Of a stretch of 64,000 nt of DNA, positions 11,083-24,000 are shown piece by piece (the stretch's first letter is position 1; each line of letters begins with the position of its first letter). The stretch is from Macrocystis pyrifera. Lineage: Eukaryota; Sar; Phaeophyceae; Laminariales; Laminariaceae. Location of the stretch: assembly GCA_031763025.1 (NCBI GenBank), contig JASSKH010000035.1, positions 3,384,320 through 3,448,319 of the forward strand. The letters are read 5' to 3'. The notes beneath the pieces were generated by a model, which was not told the DNA's origin, did not search any database, and saw nothing but the letters and a program-made list of their open reading frames with translations. The position numbers were made by a program, and so were the translations under genes.

Positions 11083-12642
11083 GGACGTTATTACATACAT
11101 ATGGTGATTTAGATTTAGAATATGTCTCACCAAATTGCCGCACGCATTCTGAAAAGAGCGGGACCCGATTCGGTCGTTCTTCGTTCTCCGGGTCAAAAAC
11201 AGAGCACGTAAAAAGAACACATTTTCGGGTTAAATTCAATTTCCGGACCTCATCCACGGCGAGGGCTCTTTACTGCAGGAATAGAATTCGCGCGTTAATG
11301 CGTGCTCGTTCGAATAATACGTACCACAAACAAAAGGGAAGTCCAGTGTCAGTTAGTTACCTGTGTGTGTGTGTGTGTGTGTTCTTCACATTAAACCGTT
11401 CTTCTACTGTGGATGTGTACAACACTTTTTTTCTAAAGTACAAAAATACAAATATACAAAAATACGTAACTGCAAAAATATGAAAATATGAAAATACGAA
11501 ATACAAGAATACAAGAACACAAGAACACAAGAATTAAAATAATGTTCACATCATCCACACATCAACGCTGACCTTTCCCAGTGCTTGTTGTAGAAGACGC
11601 ACTTGTCCCTAATGTCCTTGTACTTTCTGTACGTGTGGCTTGCGTCTTCCATGTAGAACTTCTTTCGGGTATCTGCAGCAGCACATGCACGAGGGGACGA
11701 GGGCATCCAAACATCTGAGGGAGGGGTGCATGATGTGATGCATGTACACATACTGGCGAATCATCAATATCCGTATATTATTATGTGTTTTTTCAAGGAA
11801 GAAACTCACGATTTCAAGTTGTGCCTATATACTCTTCTATATTGAGAGAGCAGCAGTCGATCAGCAATATAGCAGCAGTTCCGAAATTGTCAAAATTGTG
11901 AAATTACCCTTTAAAAAAATGTCCGAAATTGTGAATTTGTCTCCATAAAATTGTCCGAAAAAAAATGTCGGCCCTGACGATGACCTGGTGACCTGGTACG
12001 CCGTGCATACTATAATGGACAGCAGTAGTGGAGAGTAGTGAGATGTTCTGTTGTGAGTAGGCCTGTGAGCCCCCCTTTCTTTGCTTTCTTCGCAAGGGCT
12101 AGTTATTGATATAATAGTCTGTGCCACGCTGCCACGATGATGCTGTTCGGGCTTGCAAAACTGTGATGATGGGCGCCCATTAGAAACGACAACAACGATA
12201 TGCACACCCGCTGGCACCTGGGAACGATGTGTTTGTATTGTATTGTATCGTACACGTGCACACGCATTACGCGCTGCTGCTGCTGCTGCTTATTATGATT
12301 TGCATTGCTTTTGGGTGGTACAACGCAAAAATGCTATGCGAGCTCGTGCAAACAATCAACTATTAATACTAATAGTAGGGTACGTAAGCTATTTCTGGAG
12401 CGATTACTCACAGCATAAAGCTTTCATTTCAGCAAGAGGCATCCGCGCGCGTGCCGCCCTATCGCACCAATATCGCTTCATCTACAGCAGTTGTTGTGTG
12501 CCAGGTATACCAGTATACTATACGCGTGTTCTACGACAGTCGAAAAACAGTGGTACATATCTGGTACTGCTGCTGCTGTGTGTAAGGTTATCTGGTACGT
12601 ATCGAAACATCATAACATGCATAGCCTGTACCTGGTAGGCCT
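11083..12642. other. No gene recognised; (GT)n and A-rich degenerate repeat
   Basis: (GT)10 at about 11362-11381. An A-rich degenerate repeat (units like ACAAGAATACAAGAAC) spans about 11440-11535. A CTG run lies near 12275-12290. No exon is supported. Confidence 0.5.
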
Positions 12643-13290
12643 CTACGAGCGTACCAGGGTACGAGTACCAGGTATCAGGTATCTGCGAGAACCCGCTGCG
12701 GTACCCGGTGCGCACCCCTTGCGCTCACCGTGCAGGGTCGTCCGGCCCATCATGTCGTGAGTCAAGTCCTTGTGCAGTTCTTGGCCCTTATCCTGAGAAA
12801 GGAACTTCAGCATACCAGGGGCTGCAACGTCTCGCATGCAGACCGAGGACTCCCTCGTCCTCCCCGCTCTAGACAGTCCGTCCCCGGCTTGGGTCACCGC
12901 AGACCCTGCGTAGAAGTTGGCCGGAGACTGGTAAAAAACCAGGGACGTCTTCGAAATGTCTCCCTCCTTGGGGAAAATTTTTGACGCCCTAGCGAGAACC
13001 CAATCGAGGCTTGGAGAGTCATCGAGGACGAGGGACGCTGTGTTGTTCGTGACTTGGTGCACTTGGTCCATGGTGTGTGGACGAGTCCTCGCGGACAAGG
13101 TATACCGATGCGTGGAAGGGAGTGGTGACCCCCGTCTCTCTGCTCTTTTTGAAAGTTTCAACGCCCCCTTCGCATAAAGCACCTTGCTTTTCAGCGAAAC
13201 CCCGTCCTGCCTCGTGCGACCTCGGTGCTCAGCAGGCCTTATATATCCTTGCTGGCTTATCCCCCTGAGGTTCAACAGTACCCAGTACAC
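12643..13290 (-). CDS. Uncertain open reading frame, unrecognised
   Basis: A 215-codon open stretch. An internal Met at about 13072 (MDQVHQVTNNTASLVLDD) is a plausible start. It has moderately hydrophobic and charged segments but no motif I recognise, and the last ~40 codons overlap TACC.GGTA-type repeats, so they are unlikely to be protein. It could be a decayed transposon gene, a retained exon or chance. Confidence 0.25.
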   Translation of the reverse strand: MYWVLLNLRGISQQGYIRPAEHRGRTRQDGVSLKSKVLYAKGALKLSKRAERRGSPLPSTHRYTLSARTRPHTMDQVHQVTNNTASLVLDDSPSLDWVLARASKIFPKEGDISKTSLVFYQSPANFYAGSAVTQAGDGLSRAGRTRESSVCMRDVAAPGMLKFLSQDKGQELHKDLTHDMMGRTTLHGERKGCAPGTAAGSRRYLIPGTRTLVRS

Positions 13291-13987
13291 AGATAGTTAT
13301 CGCTACCCTTCCCTGTGTTATGTTGCTGGCGATGTTGCCTCTTTAAACACAGCTTTAGCGGCAGTGCGAGTACGAGCGGTGTTTTCATAGTGGCTTGCGA
13401 AGCCGACTATATTCTGACACAAATTGATAAAAACACCCCCACCTCACCAGCGGTAAAAAAAAGCAGGAACTGAACACTGAACGCTCAAGCTGAAAGATGA
13501 CCGATGCTATGCAGAAGCCACCACTGCTAGAGTTTGCCACGCTGGTTCCGAAGGTCGAGGTATGTCGGGGTGTTACTGTCTGACCAACAGCAGTAAATAC
13601 TGTGCCGTAAGTCCCCAGGTGGACAACGATTGTGCACCAACAAGAAAGCGTACGTACGTACTTTGCGCCTGGTATTATACGGCTCCAATGTCGATAACGC
13701 AGTATTGCTGTAGACCTCGACGTGTACCACGCACATACCACTGCTGCTCGTCGACGTAACCTGTGAACGAGTGTAGGAGCAGAAGCAGTGAGTAGTGAGT
13801 ACTCAACAGCTCAACAGTTTCTGCCTTGTAACAAACAGCAAGTCTCACGTATATACGATAACGCGATGGTACTTCACCATGAACCGTACGACAGGTAAAT
13901 ATGATATAAATATGATACCCGGTGGTGTATATGGCCCGGACAGCCAGATCGGCGGATCACGTATCAATCAGGCAACATCTGGCACTT
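13291..13987. other. No gene recognised
   Basis: Mixed sequence with two ACGTAC-rich stretches and no supported exon. Confidence 0.4.
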
Positions 13988-14096
13988 CTATTACGGGGGA
14001 CCATAATAAATAGGACCAAATATTGTTGGTAAAAATAGGTAAATATATGGGTTTTTGTCTGTACCATAGGTCCTATTTACTATGGTCCCCGGTAAA
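13988..14096 (+). mobile_element. Palindromic MITE copy 4
   Basis: CTATTACGGGGGACCATAA to CTATGGTCCCCGGTAAAAT. The core AATATTGTTGGTAAAAATAG is intact; the right end has a G/C shift. Confidence 0.88.
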
Positions 14097-15010
14097 ATAC
14101 GCAGTACTACGTATATTGATATATCATACGTATTCGTATAGCACCACGTTTCAATCAACCCCGCAGAGTTTAAGGGGAGTCGGGGGGGGGGGGGCGAAGT
14201 GGTTGCATCATAAAAAATGCATCACGAGTCACCCCGTGATAGACGACATGCCTGAAACAGCATGGGTATGTGTTACTTTCAGTACCTACCTACAGCAAAG
14301 ATGTCAGGAGACAGCACTTTCACCCCCTGACAGACAGCAACTTTGCCTTGACATACCTTGACTGACACCAAATTACGAGTTTTTTAAGAACAAAAGGCCC
14401 TACACCCTTGTTAGCGCACGCTTTGCCTTGCTTGACAGGGCCTCTTGACACCATTGACCTGCTGTATACAGCAACAGGGCGTACCTGGTACCAGTATGTC
14501 ATTGCAAGATCGATCGATTACCCAGCCCAGGGTAAAGCCCTATACCCCCCGTCGTCACCCCCCCCCTCGGATCGGCGGCTTCCATGGGACGTGTCGATTG
14601 ATAGACCTCTCCGCTTACGGTCGTACCAGGTACGTGTCGACGTGCCTACCCGAGTTCGTTCTGATTCCTGGGGACCCAGGGAGACACGTTTTGTTTGGAC
14701 GCACGTGCAAGCGAGTCTGTAAAAGAAACGTTCAAAGTGAGATTGGAACATTCGAATGTTAAGGTGTCCTGCCGACGACGTCAAATGTGAGGGTGTTGTC
14801 AGAGTTTACCTGCGGAGCTACCCGGGGCCAAATTTCAATCGATTACCCGACCGAGGGTGGTACGCCTTACCAGTGTTACCAGTGGTTGTTCGCTTGAATA
14901 GGCGCACTACTCAAGACAAGCGACAAACAAGCTGTGACACCCTTTTCGCGTTGTTCCGCTGCAAACACGCTAAATACATGCCTGTACTTGTACCGGTATG
15001 TGACACCCGT
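14097..15010. other. Upstream region of the ADAL-like gene; no exon assigned
   Basis: If the family's usual short N-terminus (a few residues ahead of the HxH motif) is on its own exon, it should lie here. I could not identify it. Two TACCWGGTA motifs occur at 14485 and 14625. Confidence 0.35.
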
Positions 15011-15016
15011 ATGCAG

Positions 15017-18000
15017 CTACACGCCCACCTACACGGGTGCATAAGGCCGGAGACGGTGCGGGACCTCGCCGCCGCGAACGGAATCGATATGTCGCCAGAA
15101 CAGCACAGGGCCCTAGCGCCGGGGGGCGACAGGAGCTTGTCCGACTGCTTCAACCTATTCGATGCCATTCACTCGTGAGTGTGCGCACACGGTTACTTCG
15201 TACCTGGTGTTGTTGATACTGCTGTACGACCACCGTGGCGGGCTGAAGCCGCACTCACAACGCCCAAGCTGCCCTCGCAACGACCCCGTAAGCGGCGTAC
15301 ATTGTACGGTACAAGATGGCGCCATCGCATCGTCGTGCCCCCCTAATCGAGTCATCTAAATCATGTACGTATGCGTCGACATCAATATTATACTTGATAG
15401 ATGTGGTTTTTCTCTGCAGTTCATTCAGGCTGTTGTCACCCGAAGTCGCATTCTTCCCGTGATCTCTCGTCTCTTTAGCGCGCTTCGAGGCGAAGGATTG
15501 CGTGGCACCCTTTGTGGAGCCTGCAGTCACTACATACTTGATTGAGGCTGATAGAGGCTGTACGGCACAAATCCAAGAAACATTCCCTTTTAATAATACG
15601 TTGGGCTTGCTGCTCCCCCCGCCAAAAACAAAAAAATTGAACACCAAGTACGAATGTATACTACTTATTTTTTGCTGCCAACAGTTCTGGTTGTCGTCTG
15701 CTGCAGGCATGTATTTGTGTTTCTCTGCGTGCTTGTCACCTAGAACTTGTTGTCTGCTATGGAACAACATGGTTTGTCCGGGTGCTGAGCTCTGGGCCGT
15801 CGCTTCAGACGACTGACACGGTGTGTTCAGGCGATCTATCGCCAGGACAGCGCAAAAGCCCCGGACAATTAAAAGAACTTAAGACACCCATATACCTGGC
15901 TGCAGCCACCTGGAGAAGGTCATTGAAACAATAAAATGGCCGGGGGATGGCGAACAACTAGCAACGCCTCCTATCTCTCTTCAAGAGCGCCTGGCAGCCA
16001 TTTCATGTGACTCTTGAGTGAGAGCGCATGGCAGCCAATCCATGAGGCTCTGAGCAAGAATGCACGGCAGCCAGATCATGTGGCTGTGAGCAAAAGCGCA
16101 TGGCAGCCAATTCATGTGGCTCTGAGCAACTTTACCTTGAATGCTACCAACAACCAGAGTAGCTTGTTATTGTTCATGTTGTTCATGTTGCAGCGTGTGA
16201 AACGCGCAGGCGGTCTAATTATGAAGCCCTGCGCTCGCATACAACGATTGGTGCTTGGGGAGAAGGAAAGGGTAAAAAGGTCATCTGTGTTTCTCCCTGC
16301 TGAAGTGCCCATATCGTTAGCTGGTCCTGTCTGCGGCTACCTTTGTCTTTCCTAGACGTGCTCTTTTAGCGGCTTCGTCTAGTTGGATGCACTCAAACCG
16401 TTTCGGCCAAAACACCAGACGCTCGCTTTCACGCCGCATTCATTCTGTTTTCGCACGCGCGCGCTATACCACTAACTCTAACCGACTGCGTATGTGTGTC
16501 CATTTTTACATCAATATATTTGTCTGTCTCGTAGACATCTCAAGAGAGTGGTCTTTTGCGAGGCGAATAACAAACATGTCCCGATATCGTTTGTCGTGTG
16601 ATCTGAGCGCCTCGAAGGATATTTTTTGGTCGTTTCGCTCCGTGCAGCGCGCGGCAAGCCGAAAGGACCACGCAGCCCTCAGGACGTTGTAAAGTTGGCA
16701 AGACGGTGGTACACAGCCCTTAGGACCCGTCCGGGGCACTTGTTACCGTTGCACGGACGACGTATGGGAGTTTCGAAGCATGCTTTGCTCGACCCCTCTC
16801 TCCGCCAGCAAGAAACTTGCTTCCGGTACATGTCAGACTGATCCTTTAGGACGCGTCAAGGCCTTTTAGCCTCAATGTACTAGCTTTAGCGTACGGTGGC
16901 GGTCAGTCAAGGGATCAAACTGCAATATCCTAGCATAATTGACTACTAATAGCAGTGACACGGTAGATGTACATTTCAATCGACATCGACATCAACACTC
17001 AAATTCCCTCTATAAAAAATCCTCTCTCGCTGCCCCCCCCGTCCACCCGCCGTCCCAACAGAGTAGTTTCTGGCCTACCAGCAGTGCGAAGGATTGTACT
17101 GGAGGCGCGCTCCAAGACATGAGGAGGCACAATGTCCGCTACGCCGAACTCCGGACGACCCCCACGCCCATTAACAGACGGCGTGAGCCGACGAGAGTAC
17201 ATCGAGCACGTGCTCCGAGCTTTTCGGGAGTTCGAGACGATCAGGCGTGCTTTCCTTGCGAGGTTAGCGATGGTACGTGTAGGCCACGCCACGGTGAGGG
17301 CACCGACAAGGGACTGCCCAGGCTCATTCCCCGGCTGCTCCTGAGCGTCGACAGAGGGAAAAGCGTGCAAGAGGCCATGGCGGTTGCCGAGCTTGCCGTG
17401 CAGCTTCGAACAGAAGAAGAGTGGAGACCGTACGTCATCGGAGTTGACTTCAGCGGCAACCCTACGAAAGGCTCATTCGAAGAGTTCAGGTCAGGATTGC
17501 AAGAATGCGTGGGCAGTGCACAGCAGCAAGGTTTTCTTCGAGACTCGAACCTTTCCCGTGAATTTAGCACATCCATGTTCTTTGTTTCGCGTCAGACCGC
17601 TCCTCCCACCGACCCGCCCACTTGTTATGCTCTCGCCTTCAGGCCAGCGTTCGAGTTGGCGCGACGCGGTGGAATGAAAGTGACGGTGCACTGCGGCGAG
17701 GTTCCAGACGGCCCCGATTTTCTGGCGGTCATCGCCTTTAGGCCGGAACGATTGGGGCACGCGGTTGTCCTCAGCGAAGAGGTGCGGGAGGCGCTGCTGT
17801 CTGAAATGCCGCGCATTCCCATCGAGGTGTGCCCGACGTCAAACCTTCTTACCCTGGCCTTGTCTGATCACAGCGAACACCCCACCGTACAGGACTGGAT
17901 TCGTGAAGGGTGAGTGACCTGGAAGGGAGGAAAAGGGGGGAGTGAAGGCGGACGCCGTGAGGGGCAGGTCCATGCTGAGCTGGGGTCTCACTTGTGATAA

Positions 18001-18536
18001 GGTTGGAGTTGGCGACCGTGTAAACTCGTCGCGCAAGGGCAGGTTGGCACCGCGTTTCGTTGCCATGCACCACGTATATCGTACATAGACGTGGTTCTAT
18101 GTACCAGGCATCTTGTACATACACGTGAAAAATGCCACCTACCTCCGCCTGGGATGTTCACCACTCACTAATATTACATGTCGTGGCGACACAGGTACCC
18201 GTTCAGCGTGAACACTGACGACCCTGGGGTGTTCGACACCGACTTACCAACGGAATACGCACACCTCGCTGCCCATAGTGGTATGGACAAGCTGGGACTT
18301 GCGCAGCTGGCCTGCCGGGCGGTGCAGGTAGGAAGCACTGAGCATTCTTATCCACTGACCAGAATGTGCACTGCCTTTTCAGTTATACAGCACTAAGGGT
18401 TATATCGTCAAGTGGCAAGCATGTTGTGTCTTGTTTCGAGAAGCAACCTGGTCCAAAACGGCTACTCATCGAGCTGGGATACGATCGGTCAAGGGACTTT
18501 CGTGGCAGGGCTAAGCTTCGCTTTGCAACTTGCTGA
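15017..18536 (+). CDS. ADAL: Adenosine deaminase-like protein (ADAL / N6-methyl-AMP deaminase)
   Basis: Cytosolic zinc enzyme of the adenosine deaminase superfamily. The ADAL branch deaminates N6-methyl-AMP to IMP and clears methylated nucleotides. Exons by homology and splice phase: 15017-15174 (metal motif LHAHLHG); 17082-17262 (LQDMRRHNVRYAELRTTP, then DGVSRREYIEHVLRAF); 17322-17489 (LIPRLLLSVDRGKS, IGVDFSGNPTKGSFEEF); 17643-17909 (PAFELARRGGMKVTVHCGEV with catalytic His-x-x-Glu, RLGHAVVL, PIEVCPTSN); 18195-18327 (SVNTDDPGVFDTDLPTEY, with the paired metal/substrate Asp); 18420-18536 tentative, stop at 18534. This gives about 340 residues, close to the family's ~350. The 59-nt intron at 17263 and the 153-nt intron at 17490 are short. 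A small exon between 15174 and 17082 is probably missing from my model, as is the start; a Met at 15011 is possible. The second exon shows two compensating indels (see findings). Confidence 0.85.
15175..17081 (+). other. Long intron region of the ADAL-like gene
   Basis: Bounded by a GTGAGT donor and a CCTACCAG acceptor. A short exon may lie near 15431-15462 (GCTGTTGTCACCCGAAG, which would read AVVTR, the residues expected at this point), but its phase does not fit the flanking exons. The rest is non-coding with a 38-bp tandem repeat. Confidence 0.5.
15985..16135. repeat. ~38-bp tandem repeat, about four units
   Basis: Units share GCATGGCAGCCA.TTCATGTGGCTCTGAGCAA with substitutions. It lies inside the large ADAL intron. 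Confidence 0.8.
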
Positions 18537-18885
18537 ACGAACAACGCGTGCGTGTCCTTGGCTACGAAGCTGTCCACTCGTCCGTCGTGTCCATCATCCT
18601 TCAAATTACCCGCGTAATGCAATGCCGGCCGCTAATCTTCACAGTATTGCCGCAATGAGTGGAACGAGCAGTTCCTTCGGCTGTATTTGCCCTTCATGTC
18701 GCATAGTTGAATGGCCACTCTGAGTACCCGGGCCCTCTCTCCATCCGCTCCCGGTTTGTCCGACCAAATGCTTGAACCAAACAGTTATCCTCTCTTGTTA
18801 CACGTCAGGTCCTGACTGTTCATATAGTTTAGGTGCATTCGATCGCCCCGTGATAGTTTCACGGCTGTTCACAGGTCGGGTCAAA

Positions 18886-19076
18886 CCTCGCGGGTCAGGT
18901 CGGGTCGCGGGTCGGGTAACGACGACCGGACCAGATCCGTGACAATTTGATAACCTCCTGACCCGACCCGACCCGACCCGACTGAACCCGACCCGTGAGA
19001 TTTCAAAACCTTCCTGACCCGACCCAACCCGGCCCGTGAGGTTTCGAAACCTTCCTGACCCGACCAGCGGGTTGGC
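18886..19076. repeat. CCCGA/TCGGG pentamer tract with an 8-bp inverted arrangement
   Basis: The left part reads GGTCGGGTC repeats, the right part CCCGACCCGACCCGAC and related units interrupted by TTTCAAAACCTTCCTG. The two halves are complementary and could form a hairpin. Confidence 0.8.
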
Positions 19077-19966
19077 GTCATGAACCGTGGGGAGCCCTGC
19101 ATGATATTTTGATATTTTAAGCTATCGTCGTTCATGCTTTCCTCTGCGACAATGCCCGTACTCGCTTGATTCTTCAGGACATTTTCGACGACGACCTGCG
19201 TCCAGTACTCGCGGAATCCTTCCGACAGGAATGCGATGTTCTTCTTGGTGCGTCTTGAGAGAAATCGATCCATGGCACAAAAGCGCATTTAGCGCAAGCG
19301 AGAAGACTCCTGCTACGATAGAGTACAACACTTCTTGGCCAAGCTATTCCTGGCTGGCCGGGGCTCCTCAACCCCATATCGTTGGAATGCCAGTAGTGTT
19401 TGCAAGTACAGCAGTAGCAGTATTAATGATATATACCAGGGATTGGCTTTGGGATTGTTCAAGGAGTTTGCTTTTTTTTTGGTTCTCTCACAAGCACATC
19501 TGTGTGACTTACTTACAGCGTAGAGATCTCCAAGTGAAGGAGCCTTAAGAGGCAAAAATTAGGTGCTGCTCGTACCCCTAACCCCTACCGTACCGTGCCT
19601 CGGGATCACGACACCGCAGTAATATCGCACGCGTGTGGGTACTCTTTCTGTTTTTGGCATATGCGGCCCGTTTTGCTACAAGTGATACGTACATAAACAC
19701 GAGTGTAGTTCCGGATTTTTGGACCGCCCGGTGTAGAAGGGTGGGCTGCAGGGAGGGAACCCCAGTCGGGCGGGGCTCGGAGAGAGGCCGTTACACATGA
19801 GGCGCACCCTTTCTCCAGGATTCAGGACTCTGTGTGACTAGATGTTTCGACTGCGCAATACTAAGATTGGTGTTATGGCTGAATATGTTGCACACGTTGT
19901 GGGGATGAGAGCCTAGAGTGTTCACTGCTGCTATTGTGGCTCCTGTCGTGACGATGCCATGGTCAC
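19077..19966. other. No gene recognised
   Basis: Between the pentamer tract and SINE copy 2. Contains one TACAGCAGTA motif (19411). Short open frames lack motifs. Confidence 0.4.
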
Positions 19967-20291
19967 TTTTTTCTTTTAAATCGTCACTTTCACTTTCCAG
20001 GTTAACTCGTAGGAGGTTTTATCCTCAGCGGTCTTCTTCGGGACAAGCCATGGATACAGGTGTCGTCCCTTTTGCCCCCCAGTATGTGCCTTCATTTGTA
20101 TCGCGCATAGGGTTCAACATTCCCACTGCTCGTCGATTTTCATCGAATGTTGCTAACCCACGCTTTCGCGCCTTCCGCTATTAATAATCGATTTGTATGC
20201 AAGAAAAAGTCCTTTCGAGTATGCACTCGGTGAGACTTGAACCCACGAAATTGATCTTGGTGGGCACGCAGACCACCTACTAAGACACCGG
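19967..20291 (-). mobile_element. tRNA-derived SINE copy 2
   Basis: Full-length minus-strand copy with the same order of blocks as copy 1: T-rich tail, TTTCCAG.TTAACTCGTAGG, CTCAGCGGTCTTC, GGTGTCGTCCC, TGCTCGTCGATTTTCATC, then the tRNA-like head (GGTGAGACTTGAACCCACG, inverse B-box; ACCACCTACTAAG, inverse A-box). Confidence 0.85.
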
Positions 20292-21035
20292 GGACGCCGG
20301 CTCTATGCGCTCAGGGAGCAATTGGCCAGCCCAAAACGGTACGGCTGCCGGCCGTGCCATCAGCAAGAAGCTGTTGTGTGTGTTTGATCTAGCTGTCGTG
20401 TGTAATGTTGGCGTCGACCGCCCCTTTCTCCCGCCATGCTATTACTGACTGTTGCATTTTTCCGGCTGGGCGGTGAACAAGCTCTTCAATGCTGCGTCAC
20501 AACTTCATTTGTACGAGTACATACGAACATGCATAAGTCACTGCTTTCATCGTACAATTACGCACGTGGCTCACCTTTTCTTCTTGCAGTGACCGCGAAC
20601 CGACTTGAAGCACGGATGCTATTGATCCGCTCGGATCTATTAGTTGGGTGATATCTTAGACGTGGTTTTATATTCACAGAGAAGGATTTTCGTGCGGACA
20701 GTATCAAAGTAGAGCCTACGGTAGAGCCACGGCGTTTTACAGGATTCCTTTGATAGCACCCCTCCCGTCTCTAGAAACTATCGCCGGCGGGGGTCTGCGA
20801 ACCCCTGAGACTCCCGCGCTTTATACAATGCGACCCTTCTAAACAGACTGCTCAATAATACGCGGTTGCCTCACGTTTCGTTTCACAGAGGAACTTCGTG
20901 CTGAGGGCAACCAGTACCTATCTGGTACTACAATACTACATCGGCTGAATTGGGACTGCTACGAATATTTTACGTGGTGTATCTACAGTAATGTACACCT
21001 CCACTAGCCCCGTATAGCAACCAGATTTTCTAGCG
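20292..21035. other. No gene recognised
   Basis: Region 3' of the minus-strand gene that ends at 21036. Its 3' UTR and polyadenylation site should be here, but I see no unambiguous signal. Confidence 0.4.
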
Positions 21036-24000
21036 TCAAGCCTCGCTCTCGTCTTCCGAGAAAATGTCTAACGGCTCTAATCGGAGCTCGTTAGGGTCGC
21101 CCCCGGAGAGCCGTTGAAGTTTGGTACCGCGGTAACGGCCGCGGCCCCCCACGCCGCTGCTAGCCGGCGACACTGCCGGGAGGACGTCGCTGCTGGCCCC
21201 CGAGTGCCGCGCAGTTGATTCTGGCGAAAAGGTCATGGGTAGCACCGAATCTGGAGTTAGCTCCTCCGTGGCATCGAAAAGCACCACGCCCTTTTCGGAG
21301 GTGGCGCCTTCGTCCTCCTGCTGTTCGTGCACGTCGCATGCGTTGCTTCCTGTCGCGCGGACTTTAGCGGCGGCACCTGATTGGCTGACATTCTCGCCGC
21401 CATCCGGGTCGTCGAGTTGGCTAGATTGGGCTACTGCAAGTGCTGCGATGGATGCAGCGGCGGCTGCGCGCTGAGCTCCGTCCGTGGGGTGGTGTTCGTC
21501 GGGTTCGTGGAAAGTGAGGAACGCGACGCTCCTGCCAAGCGAAACGGTCGAGACGTTGGGAGAGGAAGCTCAGCAAGCCAGGCAGACAGTGTGCAGCACA
21601 TGAAAACTGTTGATTGTGCCTACGACGTTCGTTCGTCGCTCGTCTCATTGACGCATGTAATATTTGGCGTCAGCGCATGTGCATGCTGGAAACGCTTCGC
21701 AGATATCACCTTCGCACATACCAGGTACAGCTTTGCATTATGTAGCAGGGTTCTATACTACATGACTTTTGCATGGCATGGCCATGGTACCACCCATGGC
21801 ATACCATGGCATCCCCACGGCATCCCATGGCGTGGCATAGGATTCCATGGCACGCCGTGGGGGGTGCCCAGCATGCCATGGATGGTACCATGGAAACCCC
21901 CGTGGCAATCGCCACGGCACTCCATGGCATCCCCACGGCACCCCAATGTCATGGCAACCCCCACGGCACATCCCCCCAAGTACTGCAGCACATAGTCGTC
22001 ATTCAGAGCGCGTATACCGGAGCATCTTACGTTGAGCAGTCGATACCATAAAAATCACCGCGAATGGTTTGACACTGCCCTCCAGACCTGAGTTGTGCAC
22101 AGTAGGTCTACAGTAAATAGCTGTTCAACTGCATACATAGAATTTACGCAGAGAAGACCACTAGAGGCTGAACATCGCGTTTGTTCACCGCAGCCTGCTG
22201 CTGCGTGGAGACCACTTTCGGCAGCGGCGGACTTCTCTCACCCCTCAGTTTTTGTGGCACTACCGGTCCCCGACGGAGTTTGGCCTCCACCGCCGTAGGG
22301 AAACTCCCTCGATATGGTGAACACCTGTTCAAACAGTCCCGTCACCACGGCGTACACATCCATATCTTCGTCCTGCACACCCGAAACGAAGCACAGCAAC
22401 AGCATGCAGAAAGGACGCTTGAGAGCATGCCAAGATGCGACGTACTGCTTGATGACGCCATCGGTCAGAAAACATGTACCAATCGTCGCTGGGCTTCCGT
22501 GAAGGGTCGGCTTGCAGTACGCGGGCTCTTCCCGTCCATGCGCCATCCGTCGCTCATGCAGAAACCGACGGCGACAAGGCTTACATGACACTAAGCCGTG
22601 TCCATAATCGTCGCGATTGCGATCAACCTTCAACCCCGGACTGTATTTCGGCTTCAGACGCTACACTAGGCTTCCCTGGCGCCAATCATCAGCATCACTA
22701 TCGCAATACCGGCCGACCTCCAGCCCTAGACTGTAGGTTCCAGACGCAAGGCAAAACGCCCCCCCCCCCCCCCCCCCATTATATATATATTATATATGGG
22801 TTGGGTTGGCGTCGGTTGGCAACGACAATGTAAAACATGCCGCTCACTACATGAGCTAGACATCCAGGGTACCGTTTTTTTTTTTTTTTTTTTTTGGCGG
22901 TCGCCCACAGCTGGTCGTCTAGTTCGATCATTTGTGCGAAGTAAAGAACCTTTACTCTGCACAAGGGAACTGATCGCATCACGCACTGTTCAAGGTACGG
23001 CACCCAAGAGGCAGTTACATAGCACTCCCATTGCTGTCTCTGGAAGTGGCCACACCGGAAATTAAACTAACTCATTGAAGCTGTCATCCATATGCAAGTC
23101 CGCCTCACAAGCGGTTCTTAGCAGGATACAGCTCACCCTTCATGCGACTCGCCGGACACCTCACGGCGCTTCGCGCTTGGTGCAAGCAATGTCTGCCTTG
23201 TCGGTGAAAACCCGACATGCTCCGTCCCGGCATTGTAGGGATGCGAGGGTCTATGGTCATACGACTACGGCCATGCATGAGATCGAGTACATCTCTCCTA
23301 TTGAGTACACCCCCCCCCCCGCCCAATTGTTGGAGGTGTCTCTATTAGGAGTGGGAACGGTGCTCCGTCTCGAGAGGGATGCGTGATCAATAGTCAATGA
23401 CTAAGGTAAGCAACAAATGAGTACGCCCCCCCCCCCCCCCCCCCCCCCGAGGGTCTATGGTCATACGGCTACGGCCATGCATGATAATGAGTACACTCCC
23501 CCCCCCCCCCCCCGCCCGCCCTTCCCTCACCTGCGGGTTGGTCGAAAATAACTTGTACGACGTCCGGGCTGTGCACGCCACTCTAATATAACTCTGCATA
23601 CATCCAGGCCGGTTACCCTCGTCCTCTTCTGTCGAAGACCACGAATCGTGGCTTCCGTCGTCTACCTCTACATTCCCCCCGAAAAACGCCTTAGACGCCA
23701 CTTGCGTCACCGCCGAGTTCGGTCTAAGCCATCCCGCCCCCACACCGCCGCCGCCTTTTCCGCGAGAACTCTCCGGCGGCGTTAAAGCAGCCGAGGGAGA
23801 AGGCGTTGCTGGAGCGCCCGCCTCGTCCCCCGACTGGTTGTTCGGCTGCAACCCTTCCCCGCTTCGACGTCGAACAAGCGACGCGAAAATTCCGCCGCCG
23901 GGTATTCTACGACCTCCTACCGTTCCACCTGGTGTGGTGGCTGGCGTCAACTCCGAAGAATCGTCCATAGAGGAAATTTCCTGCGGGTTTGGCTCCGGCG

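Noticed and set aside
19918..20184. Small open frames resembling each other at 10.7, 19.9 and 36.3 kb
   Set aside because: They are translations of the SINE body, not a gene family.
21706..22051. Trp/Met/His-rich open frames on both strands
   Set aside because: Produced by the CCATGG repeat field.
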